This document shows, piece after piece, positions 8,870 to 18,799 of a stretch of 62,011 bases of DNA. How positions within the stretch are numbered: position 1 is the first letter of the stretch; each line of letters starts with the position of its first letter. Position numbers and translations under genes: made by a program. The notes under the pieces were generated by a model. The model saw only the letters and a list, made by a program, of their open reading frames with translations. It had not been told where the DNA came from and did not search any database. The stretch comes from Bradyrhizobiaceae bacterium (GTDB lineage: Bacteria; Pseudomonadota; Alphaproteobacteria; Rhizobiales; Xanthobacteraceae): positions 1-62,011 of the forward strand of contig CANKHJ010000005.1 of NCBI GenBank assembly GCA_947481635.1, read 5' to 3'.

Positions 8870-9964
8870 TCACTCCGGGAGCTTCGTGTCGGTCGACGGA
8901 AACAGGTGATTCATCGTCACCAGGGCGATGATCGAGAGCGGAACGGCGAGAAACGCGCCCATTGGGCCCCAGAGCCAGGTCCAGAATGCCAGCGACAGAA
9001 ACACCATCATCGGATTGAGCGTGAGCTTGCGCCCCATCACGGCCGGGGTGATGAAATGCCCCTCGATGGTCGTAAGCGCAATGAAAGCCGCCGGCGCCGC
9101 CAAGGCATGACTGAGCGAATCGAACGTCACCATGCCGACGCCGAGCAGGACCAGCGCCATCATGCCTGGGCCGACATAGGGCAGGAAATTCAGGATCGCG
9201 GCGAGCACGCCGAAGATCACAGGATTCGGAAAGCCGAACAGCCAGGCGCCGACGCCGACCGCGACGCCGAGCACGACATTGATCATCGTGAAGACCGACA
9301 GGTAGCCGGTGAGATTATGCTCGATGTCGTTCACGATGCGCAGCAGGCGCAGCTTGGCCTCGCGCTCCGGAAACAGCATCACCAGGCGGCGCCGGAATTC
9401 CTGCTGGCCGATCAAGTAGAAAATCAGCGTGCCGAAGAAAATCAGGGTCTGGCCCGCGGCCGGGGTGACGAAGGCGACAACCGGCGCCACCAATTCCACA
9501 TTACCAGTGTCGACCCGCACCGCATCGCCCATGAACAGCTTCTGCATCTCCTGCAATGCGGCCAGCGGCCGGTCCAGGACATAGAGCTTCTGGCGGATCG
9601 CCGCGCCGATCTCGGGCGCGCGGCCGATCCATTCGGAGATCGGATTCGCGACCAGCGTCGCGCCCAGCGCCACAACACCCAGGATGACAATCCCAATCAT
9701 CAAAGCGCTGATCACCGGGGCAACGCCGCGCCGCGACAGCCCCCGCACCAGCGGCGTCATTGTCGTCCCGACCACGATCGCGGCAAACACCGGCAGCAGG
9801 ATCGCCTTGGCGAGATACAACGTCATGCCCAGCGACAGCACGAACAGACCGATGATGGAGACCTGCGCCGACCACGCCATCGCGTCGTCGACCCGCTCGA
9901 CCGGTTTCGGATCGTTAATGGCGAGCTGGTACTTTTTCTCGCGGCGCCCGAACAGGAAGTCCAC
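8870..9964 (-). CDS. AI-2E family transporter (PerM-like)
   Basis: A 364-residue inner-membrane protein of the AI-2 exporter/PerM superfamily with about eight membrane segments. The family signatures ILNFLPYVGP and GRKLTLNPMMVFLSLAFW are both present near the C-terminal half. Despite the name, many members move substrates other than autoinducer-2, such as sodium in exchange for protons. The N-terminus is cytoplasmic and basic (FGRREKKYQ). It ends 68 bp upstream of the DUF883 start on the same strand, but co-transcription is uncertain. Confidence 0.88.
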   Translation of the reverse strand: MDFLFGRREKKYQLAINDPKPVERVDDAMAWSAQVSIIGLFVLSLGMTLYLAKAILLPVFAAIVVGTTMTPLVRGLSRRGVAPVISALMIGIVILGVVALGATLVANPISEWIGRAPEIGAAIRQKLYVLDRPLAALQEMQKLFMGDAVRVDTGNVELVAPVVAFVTPAAGQTLIFFGTLIFYLIGQQEFRRRLVMLFPEREAKLRLLRIVNDIEHNLTGYLSVFTMINVVLGVAVGVGAWLFGFPNPVIFGVLAAILNFLPYVGPGMMALVLLGVGMVTFDSLSHALAAPAAFIALTTIEGHFITPAVMGRKLTLNPMMVFLSLAFWTWLWGPMGAFLAVPLSIIALVTMNHLFPSTDTKLPE

Positions 9965-10297
9965 GGCAATCTCCGTCAGGTATTCTGGCCATCCGCTCTG
10001 GCTTTGGTACGGACGAGACGAATGAGGACGGAGCCAGCCGGGTTGAACGCCCGGTGGAGGCGGCGAGTTCCATCAAACCGGGTGGCGGGCGGCGAAGTCC
10101 CCTTCCGCGCCAAAGCTTTTGCGGCGCGGTGTGCGATCTGCTAGGAAACGACCATGATGGTGTGCACCGCGATATCCCGCGTTTTCGGGCAGGCCGCTCG
10201 GCCAATTACTGGCCCGGCCTCCGCCTGACCGAAAGGTCGGCTGAGAACCGGGACCGCCGAAACTCTTTCGCCACCTCAATCCTGGTAAATATCCGTC
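9965..10297. other. 333-bp gap between divergent genes, upstream of ileS
   Basis: This is the only stretch over 300 bp without an established gene. It should hold the promoters of the AI-2E-family gene and of ileS. It contains a short open frame with a good ribosome site (10154-10228) and a GAAA-tetraloop hairpin at its stop codon. I see no T-box (not expected in this phylum) and no clear riboswitch. Confidence 0.5.
10154..10228 (+). CDS. Possible 24-residue leader peptide upstream of ileS
   Basis: An ATG preceded by AGGAAACGACC opens a 24-codon frame reading MMVCTAISR...GPASA and ending in TGA. It includes the isoleucine codon ATA, which is rare in such a GC-rich genome, as well as ATT. The stop overlaps a perfect hairpin GACC-GAAA-GGTC (10227-10238). 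Together these could act as an attenuation or translational control element for ileS 70 bp downstream. This is a pattern-based suggestion; the region may be untranslated. Confidence 0.25.
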   Translation: MMVCTAISRVFGQAARPITGPASA

Positions 10298-13270
10298 ATG
10301 TCCGACGCCGCCCGCGATTACAGCGAGACTCTGTTCCTACCCAAGACCGATTTCCCGATGCGCGCGGGGCTGCCGCAGCGCGAGCCGGAAATCCTGGCCC
10401 GCTGGGAAAAGCTCGGCCTCTACCGAAGGCTGCGTGAGGCCGGCCAGGGACGGCCGCGCTTCGTGCTGCACGATGGACCGCCTTACGCCAACGGCAACAT
10501 CCATATCGGCCACGCCCTCAACAAGATCCTCAAGGACGTCGTGACGCGCAGCCAGCAGATGCTCGGCTTCGACTCCAATTACGTCCCGGGCTGGGACTGC
10601 CACGGCCTGCCGATCGAATGGAAGATCGAGGAAGAATACCGCGCCAAGGGCAAGAACAAGGACGCGGTGCCGATCAACGAATTCCGCCGCGAGTGCCGCG
10701 CCTTCGCGCAAAACTGGATCGAGGTCCAGCGCGAAGAGTTCAAGCGGCTCGGCGTCGAGGGCGACTGGTCCCACCCCTACACCACGATGAATTTCGCGGC
10801 CGAAGCGCAGATCGCGCGCGAGCTGATGAAGTTCGCCGCCAATGGCACGCTCTATCGCGGCTCCAAGCCGGTGATGTGGTCGGTGGTCGAGAAGACCGCG
10901 CTCGCCGAGGCCGAAGTCGAATACGAAGACCATGTCTCCGACACGGTATGGGTGAAGTTTCCGGTGATCGCCGGGCCGCCAGCGCTGGCCGGCGCGTCGG
11001 TGGTGATCTGGACCACGACTCCGTGGACGCTGCCGGGCAACCGCGCGATCAGCTTCTCGTCGCGAATCTCCTATGGTCTCTACGTGGTGAAGGACGCTCC
11101 GGCCGGCAACTGGGCCAACCCGGGCGACCGCTTCATCGTGGCCGACGCGCTCGCCTTCGAGGTGATGAAGCAGGCCAAGGTCCTGGCCTATGAGAAGAAC
11201 GCCGAAGTCGACGCCGCGACCATCGTCCAACTGGTCTGCGCGCATCCGCTGCGCGGTACGATCGAGGGTTACGGTTTCGGCGTTCCGCTGCTCGACGGCG
11301 ATCATGTGACCGACGACACCGGCACCGGCTTCGTCCACACAGCGCCCGGCCACGGCCGCGAGGATTTCGACATCTGGACCTCGAACGCCCGCGCGTTGGC
11401 AGCGCGCGGCGTCAACATCGCGATCCCCTATACCGTCGACGAGAATGGCGCGCTGACCGCGCAGGCACCGGGCTTCACCGGCAAACGCGTACTCACCGAC
11501 AAGGGCGAGAAGGGCGACGCGAACGAGGCGGTGATCAAGGCGCTCGTTGCAGCCGGCAACATTGTCTCGCGCGGCCGCCTCAAGCATCAATATCCGCATT
11601 CGTGGCGCTCGAAAAAGCCGGTGATCTTCCGCAATACCCCGCAATGGTTCATCGCGATGGACAAGCCGATCGCGGGACCGGATGGCGCCGCCGCGGCAAA
11701 GGATACGCTGCGCGCGCGCGCGCTGGCGGCGATCAAGGTGACGCGCTGGGTGCCGCCGCAGGGCGAGAACCGCATCACGGGCATGATCGAGTCCAAGCCC
11801 GATTGGGTGATCTCGCGCCAGCGCGCCTGGGGCGTACCGATCGCGGTGTTCGTGCGCGAAATGGGCGACGGCAACGTCGAAATCCTGCGCGACGAGGCCG
11901 TGAACCAGCACATCACCGACGCATTCGAAACCGAAGGCGCCGATGCCTGGTATGCCGAGGGCGCGCGCGAGCGCTTCCTCGGCTCGCTCGGCAACGAGGA
12001 CTGGAAGAAGGTCGACGACATTCTCGATGTCTGGTTCGATTCCGGCTCGACGCACGCCTTCGTGCTGGAAGACGCGCAGCATTTTCCGGGGTTGGCCGGC
12101 ATCAAGCGCAAGAATGCCGGCGGCGCGGATACCGTGATGTATCTCGAAGGCTCCGACCAGCATCGCGGCTGGTTTCATTCCTCGCTGATCGAGAGCTGCG
12201 GCACGCGCGGCATCGCGCCTTACGACGTGGTGCTGACCCACGGCTTCGTGCTCGACGAGGCCGGGCGCAAGATGTCGAAGTCGCTCGGCAACGTGGTCGC
12301 ACCGCAGGACGTGATCAAGAATTCCGGCGCCGACATCCTGCGCATGTGGGTCTGCGCCTCGGACTATGCCGACGACCTGCGCATCGGTCCGGAAATCCTC
12401 AAGGGGACGATCGAGACCTATCGCAAGCTGCGCAACACCATCCGCTGGATGCTCGGAAGCCTGGCGCATTTCGAGGAGGTCGACCGCGTTCCACACGACA
12501 AGATGCCGGAGCTTGAGCGGCTGATGCTGCACCGACTGCTGGAAGTCGACGGCGTCGTGCGGCAGGCCTATGCCGACTTCGACTACAAGCGCATCTTCGC
12601 GACGCTGAACACATTCCTCACCGTCGACCTCTCGGCGTTCTATTTCGATATCCGCAAGGACACGCTGTATTGCGATCCGATCTCGTCGGTGAAGCGCAAG
12701 GCGAGCCTGACGGTGATCGACCAGGTGTTCAGCGCCACCGTCGCCTGGCTGGCGCCGCTGCTCTGCTTCACCGCCGAGGAAGCCTGGCAGGAGCGCAACA
12801 AGTCAGCAGAAGGCTCGGTCCATCTGGAGCAATTCCCCGACCTGCCCGCGTCCTGGCGCAACGATGAACTGGCCGAGAAATGGCGCAAGGTGCGGCTGGT
12901 GCGCCGCGCCGTCACCGGCGCACTCGAGATCGAACGCGCCGCCAAGCGCGTCGGCTCCTCGCTTGAGGCGGCGCCGATCGTCTATGTGTCCGACCTCGAT
13001 CTGTTCGGCGCTCTGGTCGATGTCGACCTCGCCGAGATCTGCATCACCTCCGGCGCAACCCTGGTCGAGGGCGACGGGCCGCTCGACGCCTTCAAGCTTC
13101 CAGAGGTTCCCGGCGTCGCGGTCGAGCCGCGGCGGGCCGAGGGCCGCAAATGCGCGCGCTCCTGGAAGATTTCCCCGGCCGTCGGCCTCGACCCGCAATA
13201 TCCGGATGTCACCCCGCGCGACGCCCAGGCTTTGCGCGAATGGGACGTCTGGTACAAGGCGGCGGAGTAG
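10298..13270 (+). CDS. ileS: Isoleucyl-tRNA synthetase
   Basis: Attaches isoleucine to tRNA-Ile. The 990-residue protein carries the class I signatures HIGH (in [10 protein letters not shown], about residue 68) and KMSKS (about residue 657). A complete CP1 editing domain includes [10 protein letters not shown] and the [15 protein letters not shown] loop. At the C-terminus the usual four-cysteine zinc knuckle is degenerate: KCARSWK keeps one Cys, and no second CxxC pair follows. The start is the ATG giving [14 protein letters not shown]. lspA begins 6 bp after its stop, an arrangement (ileS-lspA) conserved in proteobacteria. Confidence 0.97.
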   Translation: MSDAARDYSETLFLPKTDFPMRAGLPQREPEILARWEKLGLYRRLREAGQGRPRFVLHDGPPYANGNIHIGHALNKILKDVVTRSQQMLGFDSNYVPGWDCHGLPIEWKIEEEYRAKGKNKDAVPINEFRRECRAFAQNWIEVQREEFKRLGVEGDWSHPYTTMNFAAEAQIARELMKFAANGTLYRGSKPVMWSVVEKTALAEAEVEYEDHVSDTVWVKFPVIAGPPALAGASVVIWTTTPWTLPGNRAISFSSRISYGLYVVKDAPAGNWANPGDRFIVADALAFEVMKQAKVLAYEKNAEVDAATIVQLVCAHPLRGTIEGYGFGVPLLDGDHVTDDTGTGFVHTAPGHGREDFDIWTSNARALAARGVNIAIPYTVDENGALTAQAPGFTGKRVLTDKGEKGDANEAVIKALVAAGNIVSRGRLKHQYPHSWRSKKPVIFRNTPQWFIAMDKPIAGPDGAAAAKDTLRARALAAIKVTRWVPPQGENRITGMIESKPDWVISRQRAWGVPIAVFVREMGDGNVEILRDEAVNQHITDAFETEGADAWYAEGARERFLGSLGNEDWKKVDDILDVWFDSGSTHAFVLEDAQHFPGLAGIKRKNAGGADTVMYLEGSDQHRGWFHSSLIESCGTRGIAPYDVVLTHGFVLDEAGRKMSKSLGNVVAPQDVIKNSGADILRMWVCASDYADDLRIGPEILKGTIETYRKLRNTIRWMLGSLAHFEEVDRVPHDKMPELERLMLHRLLEVDGVVRQAYADFDYKRIFATLNTFLTVDLSAFYFDIRKDTLYCDPISSVKRKASLTVIDQVFSATVAWLAPLLCFTAEEAWQERNKSAEGSVHLEQFPDLPASWRNDELAEKWRKVRLVRRAVTGALEIERAAKRVGSSLEAAPIVYVSDLDLFGALVDVDLAEICITSGATLVEGDGPLDAFKLPEVPGVAVEPRRAEGRKCARSWKISPAVGLDPQYPDVTPRDAQALREWDVWYKAAE

Positions 13271-13276
13271 CCGGAC

Positions 13277-13804
13277 ATGGCAATTCAGGCGCCAACGCGG
13301 TTTCTGTGGGGGCCCCTGACGGGGGCCGGCCTGGCGACCGCCGCCGCCTGCACGGTCGCGGACCAGGCGTTGAAATTGTGGCTGCTGTTCGGGTTCGACC
13401 TGGGAGACAAGGGCCGGGTCCCTGTGACGCCGTTCCTCGACCTGATCCTGATCTGGAACAAGGGCATCAGCTACGGCCTGTTCCAGCAGGACAGTGCGCT
13501 CGGCCAATGGGCGCTGTTTTCGGTCAAAGTGATCGCCGTGGCGCTGCTCTGGATCTGGCTGGCGCGGGCCGAAACCCGGCTGACAGCCTTGTCGCTCGGC
13601 CTGATTGTGGGCGGGGCGATCGGAAACGCCATCGACCAGGTGCTCCATGGGGCGGTGGCCGATTTCGTGCTGCTGCACCTCACAACGGCCTCCTGGAGCT
13701 TCCGGTGGTACGTTTTTAACCTCGCCGATGTAGCCATCGTTGCCGGGGTCGCGGCCCTCCTGTATGAATCCCTGCTGGCCGGGCGCGCCGTAAAAGCGCC
13801 CTGA
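13277..13804 (+). CDS. lspA: Lipoprotein signal peptidase II
   Basis: Cleaves the signal peptide of diacylated prolipoproteins in the inner membrane. The 175-residue protein has four membrane helices. The family blocks NKGISYGLFQQ, GGAIGNAIDQV and FNLADVAIVAG are present; the Asp residues in the last two blocks are the aspartic-protease catalytic pair. It is tightly packed behind ileS (6 bp) and is very likely co-transcribed with it. Confidence 0.95.
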   Translation: MAIQAPTRFLWGPLTGAGLATAAACTVADQALKLWLLFGFDLGDKGRVPVTPFLDLILIWNKGISYGLFQQDSALGQWALFSVKVIAVALLWIWLARAETRLTALSLGLIVGGAIGNAIDQVLHGAVADFVLLHLTTASWSFRWYVFNLADVAIVAGVAALLYESLLAGRAVKAP

Positions 13805-13889
13805 ATTGCCGGCAAAAGTCCCTGCTTCGGCAGGCCTTGTTCTCAAGTTCTTTGGTCTGGTCCTGATGTGCGTCATTGACGGGGGTACC

Positions 13890-14648
13890 ATGCTCGGCAC
13901 GGTTTCTCGGAAGTCCCAACTCCTTCGCGTCGCCTTTGCCGGCTTTTTGGCGGTGGCGGTCGTGAGCAGCATGGGCATCGGCAAGGCTTTCGCCGCCGAC
14001 GAGGATGAAGACACCTTTGAGCAGGGCCTGATCCGCCAATTCATGCGCGGCCTCGGCCTGAAGGACAGCAAGCAGACCGGCATCGCCTATCAGGAGCGCG
14101 CCCCGCTGGTGGTGCCGCCGTCGCGGGATTTGCCGCTCCCGGAGACCGTGGCGGCCTCAACCAAGGACCCGGCCTGGCCGGTGGATCCTGACGTGAGCAA
14201 GCGTGCGGCTGCCAAGAAGCGCGCCGCGGCGGAAGCCCGCAAAGGCTCCACCACCATCGAGGATTCGATGCGTCCGTTACGTCCGGACGAACTGGCGAGC
14301 CGCAGCGCTGATCGCCGCGTCCCTGGCAATACGCCCGCCAATACCCAGACCGGCGCCTATCCCGATCCTGGCCGCCCGCTGAGCCCGGACGAATTGACGG
14401 CCAAGGGTGGAAGCAGCGGCGGGCTGTTCGGCCTCGGCACATTGTGGAACAAGATCGGTCCGGCCAAGGACGAATACGCGACGTTCAATGGCGAGCCGTC
14501 GCGGAATACGCTCACCGCGCCGCCCTCCGGCTATCGGACGCCCTCCTCCGCGCAACCTTACGGCGTCGTCGTCACCACCGATCCGAACGCAAAGGCCAAT
14601 GCCATGCTGAAGGATAGAGCGGTCGGCGAAGTCGGCAATCCGCAGTGA
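13890..14648 (+). CDS. Conserved exported protein of unknown function
   Basis: A 252-residue secreted protein. It starts MLGTVSRKSQ after a GGGGGT ribosome site, has a hydrophobic signal segment (about 12-34) and a probable cleavage at KAFAADED. The mature part is low-complexity and charged, with two related motifs, RPLRPDELASR and RPLSPDELTAK, about 45 residues apart. Conservation between lspA and an M16 peptidase pair is familiar from Bradyrhizobium-like genomes. Its stop overlaps the GTG start of the next gene (GTGA), so the two are probably translationally coupled. This suggests a periplasmic partner or substrate of the peptidase pair; no function is assigned. Confidence 0.75.
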   Translation: MLGTVSRKSQLLRVAFAGFLAVAVVSSMGIGKAFAADEDEDTFEQGLIRQFMRGLGLKDSKQTGIAYQERAPLVVPPSRDLPLPETVAASTKDPAWPVDPDVSKRAAAKKRAAAEARKGSTTIEDSMRPLRPDELASRSADRRVPGNTPANTQTGAYPDPGRPLSPDELTAKGGSSGGLFGLGTLWNKIGPAKDEYATFNGEPSRNTLTAPPSGYRTPSSAQPYGVVVTTDPNAKANAMLKDRAVGEVGNPQ

Positions 14649-16012
14649 TTGCAACCGCGTTGGCGCGCGGTTGCGCTTCGTTTCTCGCGCTCTCGATCTG
14701 CACATCGGCGGCTCTGGCCGCGGGCGGACCGGCGGTCTCTCATTTCACGCTCGCGAACGGGCTCGAAGTGGTGGTGATTCCCGACCGCCGCGCGCCGGTC
14801 GTCACCCACATGGTGTGGTATCGCGTCGGCTCGGCCGACGAGACGGCCGGCAAGACCGGCCTCGCGCATTTTCTCGAACACCTGCGGTTCAAGGGCACCG
14901 AGAAGAAGCCGGGAAACTTGTTCTCGCAGACCGTGGCCACCATCGGCGGCCAGGAAAACGCTTTCACCTCAAGCGACTATACCGGCTATTTCCAGCGCGT
15001 TCCGAAAGAGCGGCTGAAGCTGCTGATGGAATTCGAATCCGATCGCATGACCGGACTGGTGCTCACCGACGCGGTGGTGAAGCCCGAGCTCGACGTGGTG
15101 CTGGAAGAAGAAAACTCACGCGTCGCCAACAACCCCGGCGCGCGATTGAGCCAGCAGGTCACGGCGGCGCTCTATCTCAATCATCCCTATGGGCGGCCGG
15201 TGATCGGCTGGCGCAATGAGATCGAAAAGCTGACCCGCGCCGATGCGCTGGAATTCTACAAACGCTTCTACACCCCGAATAATGCGATCCTGATCGTGGC
15301 CGGCGACGTCGATGCCGGCGAGGTCAAGACGATGGTCGACGAGACCTATGGCAAGGTCGCCCGGACCACCGAGATCGCGCCGCGCCAGCGGCCGATGGAG
15401 CCCGAGCAGGTCGCGCCGCGCACGGTGACCTTCGCCGATCCGCGCGTCACCCAGCCGAGCGTGCAACGCCAATATCTCGTGCCGTCATCGACTACGGCGG
15501 CGCCGGGCGAGAGCGAAGCGCTCGACGTGCTCGCCCATGTGCTCGGCGGCGGCCAGAATAGCCGGCTCTATCGCGCGCTGGTGCTGGACAAGAAGATCGC
15601 GCTCAGTTCGAGCGCCTGGTACCAGGGCACAGCGCTCGATTACGGCACGATGGGCGTCTCCGGCGTTCCCAAGGAAGGCGTGACCCTCGCGCAGGTCGAG
15701 GACGCGATTGATGGGATCCTCGCCGAAGTCATCGCGAACGGCGTCACCGACGAAGAGATGAAGCGTTCCAAGGACCGCCTGGTCGCCGACGCGGTCTACG
15801 CGCAGGACAGCCAGTCGACGCTGGCGCGCTGGTACGGCGCGGCGCTCACCACCGGTCTCACCGTCGAGGCGGTCAAGGCCTGGCCCGACCGCATCAAGGC
15901 CGTCACCACCACCGCGATCAAGGACGCCGCCGGCAAGTGGTTCGACAAGCGCCGCTCCGTCACCGGCTATCTGATCAAGGACGCGCCGCGTCCCGGAGAG
16001 AAGCGCTCATGA
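14645..16012 (+). CDS. M16 family zinc metallopeptidase, catalytically competent
   Basis: A 455-residue exported peptidase of the pitrilysin/insulinase family. A signal peptide ends near TSAALAAGG. The inverted zinc motif HFLEH (in GLAHFLEHLRFKGTE) and the downstream glutamate in VVLEEENSR form the active site. The C-terminal M16 half holds the RxY region near LGGGQNSRLYRAL. The GTG start overlaps the previous stop. It is coupled by ATGA to a second M16 protein that lacks the zinc motif, so the two likely work as a heterodimer in the periplasm, like mitochondrial processing peptidase beta and alpha. Confidence 0.92.
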   Translation: MIATALARGCASFLALSICTSAALAAGGPAVSHFTLANGLEVVVIPDRRAPVVTHMVWYRVGSADETAGKTGLAHFLEHLRFKGTEKKPGNLFSQTVATIGGQENAFTSSDYTGYFQRVPKERLKLLMEFESDRMTGLVLTDAVVKPELDVVLEEENSRVANNPGARLSQQVTAALYLNHPYGRPVIGWRNEIEKLTRADALEFYKRFYTPNNAILIVAGDVDAGEVKTMVDETYGKVARTTEIAPRQRPMEPEQVAPRTVTFADPRVTQPSVQRQYLVPSSTTAAPGESEALDVLAHVLGGGQNSRLYRALVLDKKIALSSSAWYQGTALDYGTMGVSGVPKEGVTLAQVEDAIDGILAEVIANGVTDEEMKRSKDRLVADAVYAQDSQSTLARWYGAALTTGLTVEAVKAWPDRIKAVTTTAIKDAAGKWFDKRRSVTGYLIKDAPRPGEKRS

Positions 16013-17331
16013 TCCTTCGCACGCTGTTCGCGGCCGTAGCATTCACCCTCGCCGCGCTGCCGGCGCAGGCCACCAACATCGAGCGGATTGTTTCGCCGGG
16101 CGGCATCGAAGCCTGGGTGGTGCGCGACTCCACCGTCCCGCTGATCACCGTCGATTTCTCCTTCATGGGCGGGTCGAGTCAGGACCCCGACGACCGCGGC
16201 GGCACCGCCAGCATCATGACCTCGATGATCGACGAAGGTGCCGGCGAGCTCGACGCCAAGGCGTTCCAGGAGCGGCTCGAGAACAAGGCAATCGAATTCA
16301 ACATGCGCGCCGGGCGCGACTCGGTGCGCGGCAACCTGCGTACCCTCGCCGAGAACAAGGACGAAGCCTTCGAATTGCTCCGGCTCGCGCTCAATCAGCC
16401 GCGCTTCGACCCCGAGCCGCTGGAGCGCATCCGCGCCCAGGTGCTGTCCGGACTGCGCCGCGAGACCACCAGCCCGAACGAAATCGCCAGCAAGCGCTGG
16501 TGGCAGACCGCCTATCCCGGTCACCCCTATGGCCGCCCGTCCAGCGGCACGCCGGACTCCGTCGCCGCGATCACGCCCGACGATCTGCGCACCTATTCGA
16601 AAAAGATTCTCGCGCGCGACAATCTGAAGATCGGCATCGTCGGCGACATCGACGTGCCGACCATCCACAAGCTGCTCGACCAGGTGTTCGGCGGCCTTCC
16701 GGTCAAGGCCAACCTGCGCGGCATCCCGAATGTACCGCCGCAAGGCGTCGGCAAGCGCCTCACCGCGCAGCTCGACGTGCCACAATCGGTGGTGATGTTC
16801 GGCGGCCCGGGCATCGCCCGCAAGGACCCGGACTTCATGGCCGCCTATGTGGCCAATCACATCCTCGGCGGCGGCTCGTTCTCGTCGCGGCTCTATCGCG
16901 AAGTGCGCGAAGTCCGCGGGCTCGCCTATTCGGTCTATACCAGCCTCTCCTGGATGCAGAATTCCGCGATCTTCTTTGGCTCGACCGCGACGCGGGCCGA
17001 CCGCACGTTGCAGGCGATCGAGCTGATCGAAGCCGAAATCAAGCGCATCGCCAATGAAGGGCCGACCGAAAAGGAACTCGCCGAGGCGAAGTCCTATCTC
17101 TCGAGCTCGTTCGCGCTCGGTCTCGACACCTCCGGCAAGATCGCGGGACAGCTCGTGCAGATGCAACTTGACGATCTCGGCATCGATTACATCGATCGGC
17201 GCGCGGCCCTGATCGACGCCGTCACGCTCGACGCCGCCAAGCGCGCCGCCAAGCGCCTGTTCGACGGCGGCCTGCTGATCAGCGTGGTCGGCAAACCGGA
17301 CGCGGTTGCGGCCGTCGGTCCGGCGAACTAA
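16009..17331 (+). CDS. M16 family peptidase-like protein lacking the zinc motif
   Basis: A 440-residue exported protein with signal peptide MILRTLFAAVAFTLAALPAQA. At the place of HxxEH it reads GGTASIMTSMIDEGAG, with no His, so it cannot bind zinc in the normal way. The C-terminal domain keeps the glycine-rich loop and Arg/Tyr pair (LGGGSFSSRLYREVRE, then GLAYSVYT) used by the non-catalytic partner to hold substrate. Start overlaps the stop of the active peptidase (ATGA). Role inferred: regulatory or substrate-binding half of a heterodimer. Confidence 0.9.
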   Translation: MILRTLFAAVAFTLAALPAQATNIERIVSPGGIEAWVVRDSTVPLITVDFSFMGGSSQDPDDRGGTASIMTSMIDEGAGELDAKAFQERLENKAIEFNMRAGRDSVRGNLRTLAENKDEAFELLRLALNQPRFDPEPLERIRAQVLSGLRRETTSPNEIASKRWWQTAYPGHPYGRPSSGTPDSVAAITPDDLRTYSKKILARDNLKIGIVGDIDVPTIHKLLDQVFGGLPVKANLRGIPNVPPQGVGKRLTAQLDVPQSVVMFGGPGIARKDPDFMAAYVANHILGGGSFSSRLYREVREVRGLAYSVYTSLSWMQNSAIFFGSTATRADRTLQAIELIEAEIKRIANEGPTEKELAEAKSYLSSSFALGLDTSGKIAGQLVQMQLDDLGIDYIDRRAALIDAVTLDAAKRAAKRLFDGGLLISVVGKPDAVAAVGPAN

Positions 17332-17397
17332 CTATCCATCACCATCGGGTTGGCGCTCTTCGCGTCTCAGGATGACGGCTTAATCCGGGAGACTTCG

Positions 17398-18711
17398 ATG
17401 CCATTCGTGCAGTCGATCGAGAATGCGCGCGAAGAGCGCATTGGTGCCGAAGGCGTTTCGCGCGGCACGCTCGACCTCGCGCTGCGGCGCGCCGGAGAGG
17501 CGCTCGACTGGTTGCGCGCGCGCCACGCCGATAACGGTCTCCGTCTGTTGCGACTCCCGTCCGAACAAGGCGATCTCGCCGGCATCACCGCGGCGGCGCA
17601 AAAGCTGAAACGGGGCGCGACCGACATCGTGATCCTCGGCACCGGCGGTTCGAGCCTCGGCGGCCAGACTCTGGCACAGCTCGCGGGCCATGCGGTCCCC
17701 GGCCTCGGCGTCTTGCGCGATCCGCCGCGCCTGCATTTCATGGATAATCTCGATGCCGCGACCTACGGCGCGCTGCTCGAAAAGCTGCCGCTCAAGACCA
17801 CGCGATTCATTGCGATCTCGAAATCCGGTGGCACCGCCGAAACGCTGATGCAGGCGGCCGCCGCGCTCGCCGCGGTGAAAGCAGCGAAGCTCGATGTCGC
17901 CTCGTTCTTCCTCGTCCTCTCCGAGCCGCAAAAGCCCGGCAAGCCGAACGGCCTGCGCGCGCTATTCGCCGGCCACGCCGTCGCGACGCTTGAGCACGAC
18001 ACCGGCGTCGGGGGACGCTATTCCGCCCTGACCAATGTCGGACTGCTCCCGGCCGCGATCCTCGGCCTCGACATCGGCGCGATCCGCGCCGGCGCCGCGA
18101 CGGCGCTTGCACCGGTGCTCGACAAACGCCCGGCCGCTGAAGTGCCCGCGGCGCTCGGCGCGGCTTTGTCGGTGGCGCTCGCCGACACGCGGCACAAATC
18201 AATCTCGGTCGTGATGGCCTATGCCGACAAGCTCGAGCGCTTCGCCCGCTGGTACGTGCAGCTCTGGGCCGAGAGCCTCGGCAAGGACGGGAAAGGCACC
18301 ACCCCGCTCGGCGCGCTCGGCCCGGTCGACCAGCACAGCCAGGTGCAGCTTTTCATCGCCGGGCCGCGCGACAAGATGTTCACGATCATCACCGTCGGCG
18401 CGAAGGGCAAGGGTCCGGCGATCCCGGCAGACCTCGCGGCGTTGTGCGGCGAGCCGGATTTCGCCGGCAAGACCATCGGCGATCTGGTCGACGCCGAAGG
18501 CCGCGCCACCGCCGACACACTCGCGAAGAACGGCCGCCCAGTCCGCACGATCCATATCGAGACACTCGATGAGGCGAGCCTCGGCGAGTTGCTGATGCAT
18601 TTCATGCTTGAGACGATCATCGCCGGCCGCATGCTCGGCGTCGATCCGTTCGACCAGCCGGCGGTGGAAGAAGGCAAGGTGCTGGCGAAGCAGTATCTGA
18701 CCGGCGGGTAA
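17398..18711 (+). CDS. pgi: Glucose-6-phosphate isomerase
   Basis: Interconverts glucose-6-phosphate and fructose-6-phosphate. The 437-residue protein is of the compact form (about 450) rather than the 550-residue E. coli form. Sugar-phosphate-binding blocks are visible: GTGGSSLGGQTL, FIAISKSGGTAETLMQ, GVGGRYSALTNVG and DQHSQVQLF. The C-terminal VDPFDQPAVEEGKVLAKQYL is also family-typical. ATG at 17398 follows a GGGAG ribosome site; an in-frame extension to 17350 has no such site. It follows the M16 pair with 66 bp between. Confidence 0.93.
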   Translation: MPFVQSIENAREERIGAEGVSRGTLDLALRRAGEALDWLRARHADNGLRLLRLPSEQGDLAGITAAAQKLKRGATDIVILGTGGSSLGGQTLAQLAGHAVPGLGVLRDPPRLHFMDNLDAATYGALLEKLPLKTTRFIAISKSGGTAETLMQAAAALAAVKAAKLDVASFFLVLSEPQKPGKPNGLRALFAGHAVATLEHDTGVGGRYSALTNVGLLPAAILGLDIGAIRAGAATALAPVLDKRPAAEVPAALGAALSVALADTRHKSISVVMAYADKLERFARWYVQLWAESLGKDGKGTTPLGALGPVDQHSQVQLFIAGPRDKMFTIITVGAKGKGPAIPADLAALCGEPDFAGKTIGDLVDAEGRATADTLAKNGRPVRTIHIETLDEASLGELLMHFMLETIIAGRMLGVDPFDQPAVEEGKVLAKQYLTGG

Positions 18712-18799
18712 TATCTAAGCCGCCGTCACAGAATACGGGCGGCGCCGCGTCGGCGAAACGTGCTAAGCGGCGGGCGCTGAACCGCAAAGCTCGTCGCCC

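Noticed and set aside
10337..12532. Very long open frame antisense to ileS
   Set aside because: It mirrors the codon pattern of ileS in a GC-rich genome, has His/Asp/Arg-rich low-complexity sequence and matches no family.
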